Origin: Endothia cerciana
Taxonomy: Eukaryota > Ascomycota > Sordariomycetes > Diaporthales > Cryphonectriaceae
DNA length: 64,000 bases
Assembly (NCBI GenBank): GCA_026119935.1
Contig: JALRMH010000027.1
Location: 186,001 to 250,000, forward strand
Direction of reading: 5' to 3'
The position numbers and the translations under genes are program-made. Below the pieces are notes generated by a model that searched no databases, was not told the DNA's origin, and was given only the letters and a program-made list of their open reading frames with translations. Positions 1-11,432 of this stretch are shown piece by piece. Each line of letters starts with the position of its first letter. Within the stretch, counting starts at the first letter, position 1.

Positions 1-1474
1 CAGGAGCCAGGGTCCTTCGCGGCCACGCCGCAGGGCCAGAGCGAGGACTGCCTCATCGCCGACGTCCTGGTGCCGTCCAGCGCGCAGAACATAACGGGTG
101 GCCTGCCCGTCATGGTGCAGATCCACGGGGGCGGGTACACCACGGGGAATGCCCTCAGCTACCCGGGCGACGCCATGGTGCACGCCTCAGAGGGGGGGCT
201 CATCTACGTCGCCATCCAGTACCGCCTGGGCATCTTCGGCTTCCTGGCAGGGTCCGACGTCGCGGAGAACGGCGTCCAGAACGCCGGCCTCTACGACCAG
301 CGCCTCGCCCTGGACTGGGTGCAGCGGCACATCAGCTCGTTTGGCGGCGACCCGGACAAGGTCACGATCTGGGGCGGGTCCGCGGGGGGCGGCAGCGTCA
401 CCTACCAGCTGATGTCAGGCGGTGGGTTAGGCGTGCCGCCCTTCAGGGCGGCCATCGCCGAATATCCCTGGTGGCAGCCCCTCCTGAACAAGAGCACCCA
501 GGAGCTGCAGTACCAGCTCGCGCTCGGCGCGGCCGGGTGCGGGGACATTAGCTGCCTGCGGGATCTGAGCGTTTCTGACCTGACGAGGGTCGGGCAGGCG
601 GACTTTAATGCTTCGTACCCGGGCACGGGAGATGGCTACGGGACGTTCTGGTTCGGGCCGGTGGTTGACGGGGACTTCTTGCGCGACCTGCCGGATATTG
701 CCTTCAAGAAGGGCGGATTCTATAAGGTTCCGCTGATGGTCGACCGCGAGGGCTACGAAGGGTACATCTTCTCGAATGCGAGCCAGGCCAATCAGGTGGA
801 GGAGACGACGGATGTGAGTGGCGTCCCCTTGCTGCTGGGCGCGGAGGCGGAAGCTCGAAACTGACCCACGGGCTACAGGCTGAGTACCTCTTCCCGAGCG
901 CCGGACCTGCGTTCTTCTCCCGGCTCTATGAGCTATACCCACGGTCGGCCTACAACTCAACGCTGTTCCAACGCCAGAGCTGGTACGGTGACTTTATCAT
1001 CGTCTGTGAGTAAATCTCCCGCCAGGCCCCGGGGGGCGTGTCTGGCCCGTGCTGACAGACACCGCAGGCCCGACATATCAGATGGCGACCTCGGCCGTGG
1101 ACGGGCTCCACAACTCCTCCTCCGTCTTCAAGCTGGTGTTTGATGCCGGGTCCCAGGTCCACGGGGCGACGACGGCGTTCCTTGCCAACGAGTACATCAA
1201 CTGGCCGACGGCAAACAACCAGACGCTCGCGGCCATCATGACGAGCTACTGGATCTCGTTCGCCTCGACCACGGATCCGAACCCGCTGAGGCTGGCAGAC
1301 GCGCCGTACTGGCCTAGCTACGTGAGCGGCGGGGCGGGGACCACGGCGGAGGGCGAGAGCGTGGGGTTCGAGGTGCTGGATATCACGTATGGCGGGATCA
1401 GCACAACAGGTGACCCGGATGCTAGGGTGCAGTGCGAGTTCTTCCTGAATAAGGGGTACACGCTGAGAAATTAG
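1..1474 (+). CDS. Type-B carboxylesterase/lipase, 5' end cut by window edge
   Basis: Secreted-type carboxylesterase (alpha/beta hydrolase) that would hydrolyse ester or lipid substrates. The window opens inside the gene, so the N terminus and any signal peptide are missing. I read three exons, 1-813, 879-1005 and 1068-1474, giving 448 residues; both introns (65 and 62 bases) start GTGAGT and end CAG and keep frame. Visible family marks are the SEDCL motif (residues 14-18), the oxyanion-hole stretch IHGGGY, the nucleophile elbow GGSAG with Ser at about residue 127, a likely acidic residue in the EGYEG area (about 250-253) and a catalytic His in VHGATT (about residue 345). The family is usually 530-580 residues, so roughly 80-120 are missing upstream. 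The exact substrate cannot be told from sequence. Confidence 0.9.
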
Positions 1475-2059
1475 CCCGGCGATAATTAGCATGTTTCCCC
1501 CGTATCCACTGGATAGACAAAGAACCATAATGATAATGTATGCGCCCTCCCCGTCTCTGCTTGCCAGCCTCTTGTAGATGGTTCAATATCGACTGAAAAT
1601 CATATTGGGTATGTTCAACTCACATCGCACCCTCTCACCTGGCTATCCCAATCACAATGCACATGGCCGTAGCTCCAGAGTCCAGCCCTCTCGTGGGATA
1701 AGCTATGCCATTTCTGAGCCATCGCGAAAAGAGAAGACCTCAGACGTCAATGTCTGCAGATGTGTGTGCCACCCCAAAACTGTTCAGAGTGCGCGCCCTT
1801 TCCACGACTTACGTACAGAATTTCTCTCCTTGTCCGGTCCGTCCCACTGTCTCTTGTCATAGTTGCGCCCTTCCAGTCGACAAGCTGTGGGTCTCATTGC
1901 CTCGGGCCCCTGGTAATCATTTTGGGAAGATATAATTAATCTTCACTTGGGGCTTACTGTTGTTTTACTCTCACGACCGTCGTCTTGAGGGAAAAAAACC
2001 GCATTTTTGTTTATCTGCCTATCTGGACTTGGACTCTCCCTGCCCAAACTAGGATCTGT
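1475..2059. other. Intergenic, no gene seen
   Basis: Lies between the convergent ends of the carboxylesterase and the WSC-domain gene, so it should contain the two 3' untranslated regions. Short open frames here have no recognisable motif. Confidence 0.6.
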
Positions 2060-3403
2060 TCACTCATGTCCTCCCATGTATCTCGCGTCAACACCACTTG
2101 ACTGGTCATCTGCGCTCCCCCCGGAGAACTTGGACGACACACGCACTGGCCTCCCCGGAACGCTCGATATGGTGCTGCGGATCGCCCATGGTGCATCGCT
2201 CTCCGAGTTACCCCAAGTGGTGATGCTCGCGTTGTCGATCCTGTTATTAATTCTCCTCGCTCTGACCAGGAACAACGCGCCCGTCGCTATCAAGGCGACG
2301 ACAACAACCCCCGAGGCCGCGGCTCCAGCGATGGCGGCCCTGCTCAGTCCTCTGCCTGCCGCCGCCGGCTCCTTCGGCCGGTCCGTAGTGTTCGATGGAC
2401 CCGGCAGCGGGAGTATGTTTCTGGTCGTAGCTGAGCTGCTCGTCGGGTCAGACGAGGCCCATCTGGTCGAGGGTGGGGTCGTTGATATGGTTGACGTAGG
2501 ACTCTGAGTATCTGAGGCCGTTGGCTGGCCTGACGTGATGGCTTTGCTCGTGGCAGCGCTCGATGTCATTTTTGCGGGGAGTGAAATAATTTCCGAGATT
2601 CCGATATCAGGGGTCACGGGCGGGCTGTCTGAGACCGTATGTGACACCGTCTTCGTTGAAGTAGCACTCGGACGACTGCGCGATGTGGAGCTGGTTCCGC
2701 CGCCTCCATGTGCCACTGTGATGGTCTTTGCCGGCGGGGAGGTTGATATGGTCGCGGGTGGAGGCTGTGGCCCGAAGATGACGCTGGTCGTTGAGATCCC
2801 TGGGGGGACGTCGGATATGGAGGAAGTGCAAAGGGGGTTCAGGTTCTTGCTACCATTATCGTCGGCGATGTAGACTTGAACATGGGAAGCACTGCCGCAA
2901 ACCTGCAGCGGATCACCACTGCAGGTGGTGTTGCAGTCCGTGGCCAGAGTTTCAAAAACCCAGCAGCTTTCGAGAGCCGTGCCACAGTAGCCTTGGGCCT
3001 TTGGTCAGCACAATTCAAGGGGACAACCAAGCGAAAACTCACTCTATCTTTCCCCTTCACACGCACATAGAGGGAAAAGGGAGGGGTGATACCTACAAGT
3101 CGATCCTGCCTCGAGGCCAATCACCAGCAAGTCCGGCCCAGCCTCAATGCACATGTCGGCGCACAGACTCACCGACATCTGGCTCCGCCATGATACTTGC
3201 TGATCAGCGAAGGCCTTCTTGAGCGGATCATTCTGGATGTAACAACCAAAGAAGTGATAATCTCTGACGGTTGAAGGACTGGGCACAGCAGCCGACATGG
3301 TGAATATGCCAGTGGCGGGGGGAGCCACTACTCTTTGGGCCACAGTGGGCCATAGCACTGGTGTTGACAGGCTTGAGAAGCTGTGGAGAGTTGCCGACGA
3401 CAT
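2060..3403 (-). CDS. WSC-domain single-pass membrane protein
   Basis: Two exons read on the minus strand, 3403-3097 and 2991-2060, joined across a 105-base intron (donor GTAGGT). The join is fixed by the WSC motif: the codon for the first Cys of CYCG is split by the intron, and only this splice restores it. The product is 412 residues. A WSC domain (about residues 49-147, with FFGCY, CADMC, CYCG, CNTTCSGDP and VCG) is followed by a long Ser/Thr/Pro-rich stalk and one transmembrane helix (about 321-345, Ala/Val-rich, then VRARR). A cytoplasmic tail of about 65 residues follows. This is the layout of fungal cell-wall stress sensors and related glycan-binding membrane proteins. No signal peptide is evident at the chosen ATG, so a further 5' exon or another start is possible. 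Function as a wall sensor is an inference. Confidence 0.82.
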
Positions 3404-4455
3404 TTCCCAGACTGGAAGCGTGGATCTTGGGCGTCAATTGGTGGTCGAAAGGAAATGTGTGTGCCACAGCAAGTATCTGGAAAGGGACTTGGTGGTGATG
3501 GTGGCTCGGCTTCCTAAAGATGTATCTTGTGTATCACTGCAGGAACTCTGTATTGCCGAAGTTGGTGTTTGTCTTGCAAGTGGCTTGAGAGTTGACAGAG
3601 CACTTGCTATCGAGAGTTCGTATCTGGAAGTGGTGGTTGGACACAAGCGGAACGGAATCGAATCCTGATCATTCCCCTGTCGCTGCTGGATATTGGCGAA
3701 AGGCCTTTCTTGTTTCCTGTCGTAGACAGCACTGACTTACAGGCACAACTTCAATAGTGAGGTCATTCAACTGGCCCAAGGTTCATCCCAAGGAGCAGCT
3801 GCGACCTCTCGAGGAAAGAGGTGGCGTGGACAAAATCCAACTTGGCCCCAACACGGGGAGAGATTGGAACCAGAGCGCACAAGCTTCTTTCAATAACCCA
3901 CGTACAGCCCTTTCAGAATGAATTTGTAGAACTAGGCTCCGATGTCCTTTAATTAATGGTCCGTCCTTGCCTTCTCGGCTCCTTCCAAACCCACAGGCTT
4001 ACTCAAAATCAACATTTCTTTCGTTCGCCTCTCGGTGACAGCTTCCAAATGCCCTCCCTGTGAATTCGCAGGATTGCAAGTGTGGTACTTTGACAACTAA
4101 CCTCAGTAACTTCCTTGGCCAGAACCCTGCCGAAAACTGCGCTTTGAATATTTAGCAGGGCTACTGCTATCTCAAGGCATCTTCCCATATTGAACTGAAT
4201 TGAGACTTGTAATGACTTTTAATGACATCTTGCTGATCTACGTGATCTCGAAATTGTCGGGAACATGCTCCTGGATCCTCACCCAGGACCCACCTGTAAA
4301 TTTGATTCCCTATTTTCGTACTCCATTTTTTTTCTGTGTTCTTAGACTACCAAATCTAATTTTTCTTTTAAATACCTATAAAGAAAACTTTCTTCTTTCA
4401 AGTCTTTTCTTAAGGATAAGTTGGACCGTAATATAAGAGGTCGAGACGCGACAAT
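3404..4455. other. Intergenic, AT-rich toward the right
   Basis: Upstream side of the WSC-domain gene and left side of the decayed transporter. From about 4190 to 4460 the base composition turns AT-rich, unlike the flanking genes. No coding signal was recognised. Confidence 0.5.
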
Positions 4456-5559
4456 ATGGTCCGCTTCGAGTTCGTCAACATAAAGAAGACTCAAAGTATG
4501 ATACAAACCTCGTTGTCCGAATCGCTGCAGTACTGTATTATTATCACCATTATATCCCTGCTCGACAAAAGCACCGAGCCATCCGCTACCGAGATGATTG
4601 ACATACAGTGGATATCCCTAGGCCCCACTATCTTTTGCATCGTTCTGGCACTCTCCTTGTATTATATGCCCCTTCCAGAAGTCTGCGATGCTGAGCTCTG
4701 ACAGATTACCCAATATCTCCCAGTCGACCCGAAGAAGCGCAGCCTTGGCGGTCTCCAGCTTAGGACCGTACGGATTATTCTTGCCATATTCGCGGAGTGG
4801 ACGCACACCACTGTACAAGGATCAATGTCTATCTTCTTCGAAAATCCCCTCATCGCCTTCGTCCCCGGATCCGCTGCCTCCTCCTCCTCCTGGCCATCAG
4901 GCCTTTCGCTCGCTATAAGACACTACCAACTCATCGCATATTCCGCCTTCACCATCTCCCGCTTCATTGTTGTGTTTCTCACCTGGCTAAGCGTTAATTA
5001 GACACCCGCAGTCTCGACTCATTCCCTCCCCATGGACCATACTTAATATCTTTTGCCCTGTCTCCCCCCTCTTCACCCTCCCCTGTGGTGTACTCAAGCC
5101 CACTGGCAACCCGATCCTTATCGCCATCCACGTGGTGCTCTTCCCCGCCGAGGGGCCCCTCTGGCCGCTCATCTTTGCAATGGGCCTGTGCGGCCAGAGC
5201 GACCGCACCAAGTGCGCGTCTATGTGGCTCACGATGGCCGCGTCCGGCCCGGCCCTCTGGCCTTTCGTCATGTACGGCATCATGAGGAAGGGCAGCGGCG
5301 CGTCGGTACACCTCGCTTTCGTCGTGGTGGGGTGGTCGTCCTGCTGCTTTTTACGCTCGCGTACCCGATTTTCCTGACGGCCATGCGTGACGCCCGGTAC
5401 TTGACGAGCCCGGTACTCTGGGGGCGAACCGTGACCACGGGATTGGAAGTGGGGGAGCCAGGGAACCCGGAGAGGGGACAAGGCACGCCGGAGGTCCGCG
5501 CGACCAGGGCGGGCTGGGCCCCGACGAACGGGTCCGGCGGGATGGTGCCGCCGTGAAAG
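4456..5559 (+). pseudogene. Decayed MFS (fucose/glucose-permease-like) transporter
   Basis: Relic of a major facilitator superfamily sugar transporter of the fungal fucose-permease-like group. In one frame (4456-5001) there are recognisable stretches such as YYMPLPEV, YLPVDPKKRS, IFAEWTHTTVQGSMSIFF and FLTWLSVN, but this frame is interrupted by TGA at 4699-4701 and TAG at 4999-5001. The match then moves to a second frame (about 5087-5330: LLKPTGNP-like segment, AEGPLWPLIFAMGL, SGPALWPFVMYGI), and again to another (about 5331-5430: LLLFTLAYPIFL, MRDARYL). These are the central loop and C-terminal helices in family order. The N-terminal helices are not found in the AT-rich DNA upstream. The order of pieces is intact, so decay by point changes and indels, not rearrangement, is the simplest reading. 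Family assignment is from remembered motifs. Confidence 0.8.
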
Positions 5560-7670
5560 GATCAGGACCGCTTTGGGAAGATGTGGGCAGCAGGACCAAG
5601 GGCTTGACACTGAAGGCAAGCCAGTCGCCCAAGTCTGAGCATAAGGAGATGCGAAATGAAAGTGATCCTAGACAGGACAGCAGGAATGGGAATGGGGGTG
5701 GGAACACAACCGGGGCTGGAACCCTTGCTGCGACATCCGTGGAGCAGTGAATTTCTCTTTCCTGCTTGTTTTAAGGTCAATATTGGGTGTATAGGATCAT
5801 TTTGCTGGGGAGGATATTGGACTTAGGTATTGGATGAGTATTTAGTGAAACTGCTCCGCCGCGGTGGCTCAAACTCGCCGTACCTCTTAAGCCCCCCACC
5901 TGCACCCTCCGAACCCCCCCCCCCTCCACCACCACCCCGTTGTTAAGCTGACATAAATAGAGTAGTTGGAGTGTACCAGTCTTGCAAGACCGAGAGCATA
6001 AAGTCAGGAAGTCTATATGACTGATCATCCTCACAACATCAACGGCACGATAGTTATCCGAAGACTCAGGCCTGCGGGGTGTTATTAGGGAACTACACAA
6101 AGCGTATGGACTGTTCCCAGACCTATTGTTCGGTAAAACTATTCCTGTTTCCAAATAACAACCATCTCTATGACCCAGAGTTTTCATGACGGCGGAGGTT
6201 TTACTGCTACTAGCCACCCACCATCGCAACGACCTGGACATGCAGTTGCCCGCTGACCATAACGGTCAGCATGTTAAGCATCGATGAGCGAAAGACGTTC
6301 CACACCTTTGACTCTCGGGCTTGGATCAAGCATCCTTACTACCTTCATTGTAAAAGAGAAAGGAAGAACAAGATAAACAAAGGAAAAGGAGAAAGAAATT
6401 TTGTCCGCGATTCGAAATTCCCGAGATCAGAGCTGGTATCAGGATTCGGCATACCTCAGCTCCCTGAACTGAATGTCCCTGGTGATATCAAGTCTGTAAC
6501 TCGGAATTTCAAGACCAAATATTCTCTTGACATCATGGAAGTCAGAGCTGCCGCTGGTTTCGTGCCGGTCTTCCTCGAGAGGTCCCCCAGTCGGTCGGTC
6601 TTCTACCAATCGGATCCCCCCGATCAACACCACTCAGACTACCATGTTCATTCATTCTACAGGAAATCGGCACCAAGGAAATTGGCCATTCTCACAGAGA
6701 GAATGTGACCGAGCAAGTTAAAGTGCAGGCTCCAAACGCAGTGCCGCCGTTGACTACTCACTTCAGATCAAGTGCGCTGAAAAAGAAGGTCAAGGCGAAA
6801 CCTAACATGTAGCCCCCCAGATGCTAGTTCCTGGATACTCCGCCGTTCAATTTGCATAGATGAATTTAGCTTAACACATGTGGTTCGGACGAAACACGGC
6901 ATGTGGCATCCAGGCTTGACTAAGCCTGTCATCCAGACCAGTCGCGATATAGCATCTTCTGGCCAGGAGCGCAGGACCCTGCCACCGGCGTTGCGATGGC
7001 ACTCCGCTTCTGGCCATCTGGTGTTGCAGTCCAAAAGGCTTGTCTCAACCTTGGCTCAAGCGCCGAATACGCTAGTAGGATGTCGAATTATAGTTGCGGA
7101 ATTAGGTTGGGGTTTCAGGGGCACACCGAGCCATATCAGACGAAAGTGTCAATCACTGCCAAACTAAAGTCAACATTGAAACAATGATGTTTTTCCTGTC
7201 TCGGCATGGACATCCGACCCCCATGATAATCACTCGAAACTGGATCGCTGAAGGCACTGTCTCGTTTACCGTCGGCTTCACCATGACTTGTTTCGAGGCT
7301 TTCGCCGTCTTTGCCGGTGTCTACCAGGTGACTGTGATTTTGCGGGGTGGCAGTGTTGGCTGTCCATTTGTAGCATCTCATCTTATGATCTAGCCTCGTT
7401 TCACCACGACGCCTGAGGCCCTCTTCCCGGTGCGGGAGATGGGCAGAAGATCGCACATCATCGCCAAGGAAAGAAAGTTAAATCATCACACGGACGAGTT
7501 GCTGGGCCTGGTCGAAGTATAAATGTCCGCCTCTGCTCGCCAAGTTCTTGTCATAAATTTTGGCTATCAGCAACACGATCGCATCTTGTACATTCGAGAC
7601 TTCTTTCCCTCGTACATACATCGTTCCCTTGTTCCCAGCTGCCGGACAGCCAACCCAGAAATCAGTCACC
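5560..7670. other. Intergenic, no supported gene
   Basis: About 2.1 kb with a C-rich patch near 5917-5937 and scattered short open frames on both strands. None has a motif, convincing composition or splice pattern. The last few hundred bases should contain the promoter and 5' leader of the small secreted protein that starts at 7671. Confidence 0.45.
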
Positions 7671-8069
7671 ATGGTTTCCATCAAGTCTCTCTTCCTTGTA
7701 AGTCAAGCACCCATCCAATGCACGGGTCCCGCATGGGCTGGCTCTCTGACAACGGTTGTAGGGCCTTGTTGCCCTGGGCGCTGTCTCAGCTTCTCCCCAC
7801 CACCAGGGAAAGACCGGCGGTGCTAAGGGCGCCGGCGCCGCCGGGGGTCTTGCTGCTCTGCTGGGCGGTGCTGCCGGTGCTGGAGCGGGCGCCAATGCGG
7901 CCACGGGCGCAGATGCTGCTACGGGTACCGGTGCCGCAGATGCTGCTGGTGGTAAGTCAGATCATATGCTGTCCTCAACAGAGCGGAGAGGGGAACAGCT
8001 CACTAACGTGTTCTAGGTGCGGGCGCCGGCGCTGGAGGTCTTGCCGCCCTCCTTGGCGGTATTGCTTAG
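7671..8069 (+). CDS. Small secreted Gly/Ala-rich protein with duplicated LAALLGG motif
   Basis: Three exons, 7671-7697, 7762-7951 and 8017-8069, give 89 residues. Both introns (64 and 65 bases) have GTAAGT donors and TAG acceptors, and the second has a CACTAAC branch-like site. The first 20 or so residues form a signal peptide (MVSIKSLFL then GLVALGAVSASP, cleavage probably after SAS). The mature part is almost all Gly, Ala, Thr and Asp. The decapeptide AGGLAALLGG occurs twice, once near the start of the mature chain and once at the very C terminus, separated by a Gly/Ala/Asp/Thr linker. There are no cysteines. The role is unknown; a wall-associated, antimicrobial or effector-like secreted peptide would all fit. 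The gene stands alone. This call rests on three in-frame splice joins plus a clear signal sequence. Confidence 0.72.
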
Positions 8070-8686
8070 ATGACTGCAACAATGAACTCACACGACCCGA
8101 GGGTGGGAATCCTTGGACATCTGTCATGTATATATTACGTGTTATGGAGGACATACCACGACCTGGTCGCATGGGACGACGAATAATGCCAGTTCTCATT
8201 TTTAATAATGTCTTTCGTTAGCATGAATTGCTCACTTCCACCGTAGCTGTGAGCTACGCAGCGCTGTATGTGCAAAGTTTGACTTGATGGCTTCCTTGAG
8301 GTCTCAAAAGGCAATTGTGATTGTGTAGAATGCAACACATGCTACGGCTGACATTGCCGAAGGGCCGAGAGCCTTGTGGATCTCAGGTAGACGTTGCTGA
8401 CTCGATGCTGAGGTGGAACATTGAACTAGGACTTTGGTCCATGACTCCAAGTGATAGCGCAAGGATGATTTCGTCCTCCGCCTCCAGCGTGGTGGCAGCA
8501 GCACGCATAAATCAATGGTAGCTTCTTCTCCCACACAAAGCTTTCGGTCGTCTCAGGCAGAAAAGGTTTTCCATACAGCCGTTGCGAGAGACAGTCAGAA
8601 TTGTGGCGTGAGAAAAGGAAAGAAGATGAAGGTTTGGATCAAAGAGGTTTGTTGTTGGAGAGGATCAGCCTCGTTGTATTTCCGTC
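8070..8686. other. Intergenic between convergent small genes
   Basis: Separates the 3' end of the small secreted protein from the 3' end of the Cys/His-rich protein. No gene signal seen. Confidence 0.5.
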
Positions 8687-9109
8687 CTACTGCTTGCCCT
8701 TTTGATTATTTGCACCCTTCTCGCTGCCCTTCTCGCTGCCCTTCTCGCTGCCCTTTGCCTTGGCCCCACTGGCCGCATTTCCAGGCCTGCCACAGCGAAG
8801 CTCTGCTCGAGCCTCTCGGATGCAGTGGTAGCATCCATTCAGGATGGAGTGGTAGCCATGTTTGGGACACTCCAGGAAGTGTCCCTTGGCCAAGCAGCGA
8901 TGGAGGTTGCCATGGAGCTTGCAGAAAGGACTTGTAGATGCGTACTCATATTAGCGCTGGCTTGCTTGACTAGCCTTCTTAAAGACTCTAGAAGTATGAA
9001 GGAGCGCACTCACCAATTGTGTGTAGGCTGCATTGCGATGTTTTTGCTGTACTCTTGCTCTGTCTCGTGGCCCTTTTGGGGGGTCTTCTTCGAAAGTGAT
9101 GAGTCTCTG
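8687..9109 (-). CDS. Small Cys/His-rich protein with SEKG repeats, 5' end unresolved
   Basis: Two exons can be supported on the minus strand, 9109-9014 and 8944-8687, with a 69-base intron (donor GTGAGT). A further upstream intron (9110-9180, donor GTGAGC, acceptor TAG) is likely, but I could not find a start exon. The 117 readable residues have a charged first part (TFEEDPPKGPRDRARVQQKH). A compact Cys/His block follows: CKLHG, HRC, ECPKHGYHS and GCYHC, whose spacing suggests one or two zinc sites. The tail is basic, with three SEKG units. It resembles short Cys/His fungal proteins of unknown function that I cannot name. The DNA coding the tail is a 12-base tandem repeat. The number of upstream exons and the start are open. 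Confidence 0.6.
8715..8750. repeat. 12-base tandem repeat, three copies
   Basis: The unit CCCTTCTCGCTG is present three times without change, followed by a degenerate fourth. Read on the minus strand each unit encodes SEKG in the tail of the Cys/His-rich protein, so copy-number change would keep frame. Confidence 0.9.
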
Positions 9110-10508
9110 CTATGACCGAACATATTAGCATTCTTCCAAACAGGTGATAGTTGCGCTGGTTCAAGAATATCAAAGCTCACCTCCTTCGATGTTTCTGGGA
9201 ACTTTTCAGCAGGTTGTGGGACAGCTCGGCCGGCAACAAACGCTCAGGGAGACTGATGGCAAACGGCCGCCCTGTCGGGTGCAGAGTATGCAGGTAGCCG
9301 TTGAAGGCGAAGGACGATATTGGCTGCGAGATGGGGGGGTCTCGGACTATTTCGGGATGGAGTTTTATTCGTTTGGTTGTGAGAGGGCACTGGGCACGTC
9401 TCTGGTTTGGATTATTCCTGTATGCGGTCCCCTAATCAATTACGACCTTGAAGGGGACACAGGGGTGGGCTTGGTGTTGAAGATCTTAAGAAAGGGGCTT
9501 CTGAGAGAACTGGAGGCGTTTTGGTAAGATTCCCTTCGAGTTGGTTATGATTTTCTGAGGCAAGCATGGGCACTTGGCTGTGACCATGAAGTGCCGGCGG
9601 CATAATTCGCTTGAGCAATTTCAAGATCCTGGAGTCACGGTTGCTTTGAGGCAAACACAGCTACCCCGCGTCGTGTGAATTTTATATAAAGTGTGGCCAT
9701 GCTTGCCTCCAGCTATAGCTTAGGAATTTCGAATAATCTGGTAAAGAGGCCGACATATTTATGTCGGTACAGTTCATTTAAGGCAAATCCACGGAATACA
9801 TAGGAAGCCCCAGAAGAGTATTCATAAATGGTTGGATCGGATCTGGCTACATCCTAGGAATACAAATAGAATAAATTCCTTTCAAGCATGCGCAGCCAAC
9901 CAGAAAATTGGACGGTAGGGGAACAGAGGAAAACCGGTGTATAACCGATCACGGATGGATAGAATCTGACGCCACCAAATATTAAAGATGGTCCAGAACG
10001 GCCACGCCGAGGGGTCATTGGTACAGGTCTGAAAGTTATTTTCCAATCAGCTGAAGGAGGATTGAACAATTCGTCTTCTTCATCAAGGTACACGTAAAGG
10101 GATCAATTTTGCCAACAACATCTCGAATAGTGAAAGACTGACGGGACCCGGAGGTCGGGAAGCATATGCTCCACCCAGATCTTGATGTCAATATTGTCCG
10201 GACTCAGACGATGTTGTCGGGTGGTGATCTGCCGGCATGTCACATTATTATAGCTCTAGTTTTGTTCATCCATATGCTTCCAAGGATGCTCGGCTTGTTC
10301 TACAAGTTCAAAATGGTGCAAAACATGCTCTTGGTATTTTCTGTACTGTCCGAAATGCTTGCTACGTCACTCGGTATTCATCATCTGCTAGTCTCGCGGT
10401 CTAAACTCAGGCTATGAGATCGGGATGATCAAAGTTCCCCTATCGCTTCTCTAGGCGGCAAATCTTCGCGCGCGACTATTCCGGGGAAGTGACGGGGCCC
10501 TTGAAAAC
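9110..10508. other. Mostly intergenic; upstream exon(s) of the Cys/His gene may lie at 9181-9530
   Basis: On the minus strand a frame through about 9181-9400 is open and could be coding, but no splice combination with a start codon could be fixed. From about 9660 to 10440 the DNA is AT-richer and shows nothing recognisable. Confidence 0.4.
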
Positions 10509-11432
10509 TTATTCACTGTCCATGATTCCGAAAGGCTGGCTATGCTCGGGTCCGAGGACAGCAAAATTTCGCATCGTGTCCAGGGGACGCCTCGTCGAGT
10601 ACAGCTTAACTGGCCAAGGCCAGCTGGCGACCTCGTCGGAGACCCGAGTGAGCAGCGCTCTGAACCTCTGAAACTCCTCCCCGGCCCGAGAATCAAGTGA
10701 AGGGACATCGGTCACCGACAGACCCACAGTCAGGTCCCTGAGACCCGCCGCCGCCGTCTTCTGGAGCATGTCCCGCAGAGCGTGCAACGTCTGCATGGAA
10801 GCCGTAAAGTCCGGGGCTATTGGGGTCTGCTCCTCCGTCCTGAGGCCCTCGCTCCGCGCCCTGTCAAAGGCAACTGTGCCTGATGCGAAAGTCCAGTTTG
10901 GGTCACCGGGAAATGCTGACGGAGCAGGTGGGTGTGGGCATCCCATGACATCGCAGTAGAGCAGCTCCCCAGCGATGCCGGGGAATGCCTCCCTGACGGT
11001 GGCACTCTCACCCAAGTACCGCGGGCATCTGTATCTGCTCGCGGAACCATAGAGGTGCTCATGATTCCGTTGGGAAGATGCTCTGTCTGCTTCTCTGCGG
11101 CCGGGTGGCTCGGTGAGGGTGTTGTCTGCGGAGACGAGGGCAAGGAATTTATCTTGGAGGCCGGAGGAAGTAGGCCCATGTGACTCAGGACCGTAGGATC
11201 CTACAACTGCGATGAGCATGGTGAGTGATCCGGGGACTTGTTGGGTCAACAGAATTTCATCACCCACGAGGCTGGCCTTCGCCTCATTGGTGCCAACGTT
11301 GATAGGCATATTGTCGGTTTCAAGGCCAGTCTGAAGATGGTACTTACCGGGCTGAATATTTCCGAAGGAGTTTCTCGATGAGGTGGGAGCGCAGGTGGAC
11401 AAGTCGCTCCACGAACCGAGGAGAATTATCAT
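10509..11432 (-). CDS. Hypothetical protein, single exon
   Basis: An uninterrupted 307-residue frame beginning with ATG at 11432. I do not recognise the family. The C-terminal two thirds has balanced amino-acid use and helix-like stretches (for example MQTLHALRDMLQKTAAAG and the region around FQRFRALLTRVSDEVA), which looks like real protein. The first third is less convincing and might contain an unrecognised intron. No signal peptide, membrane segment or catalytic motif is visible. It has no close neighbour on either side. It could be a lineage-specific gene, or a longer gene of which only the distal exon is read correctly. Confidence 0.42.
   Translation of the reverse strand: MIILLGSWSDLSTCAPTSSRNSFGNIQPGKYHLQTGLETDNMPINVGTNEAKASLVGDEILLTQQVPGSLTMLIAVVGSYGPESHGPTSSGLQDKFLALVSADNTLTEPPGRREADRASSQRNHEHLYGSASRYRCPRYLGESATVREAFPGIAGELLYCDVMGCPHPPAPSAFPGDPNWTFASGTVAFDRARSEGLRTEEQTPIAPDFTASMQTLHALRDMLQKTAAAGLRDLTVGLSVTDVPSLDSRAGEEFQRFRALLTRVSDEVASWPWPVKLYSTRRPLDTMRNFAVLGPEHSQPFGIMDSE

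Noticed and set aside
6271..6708. 145-codon plus-strand open frame
   Set aside because: No motif, overlapping frames on the other strand, and composition like random DNA.
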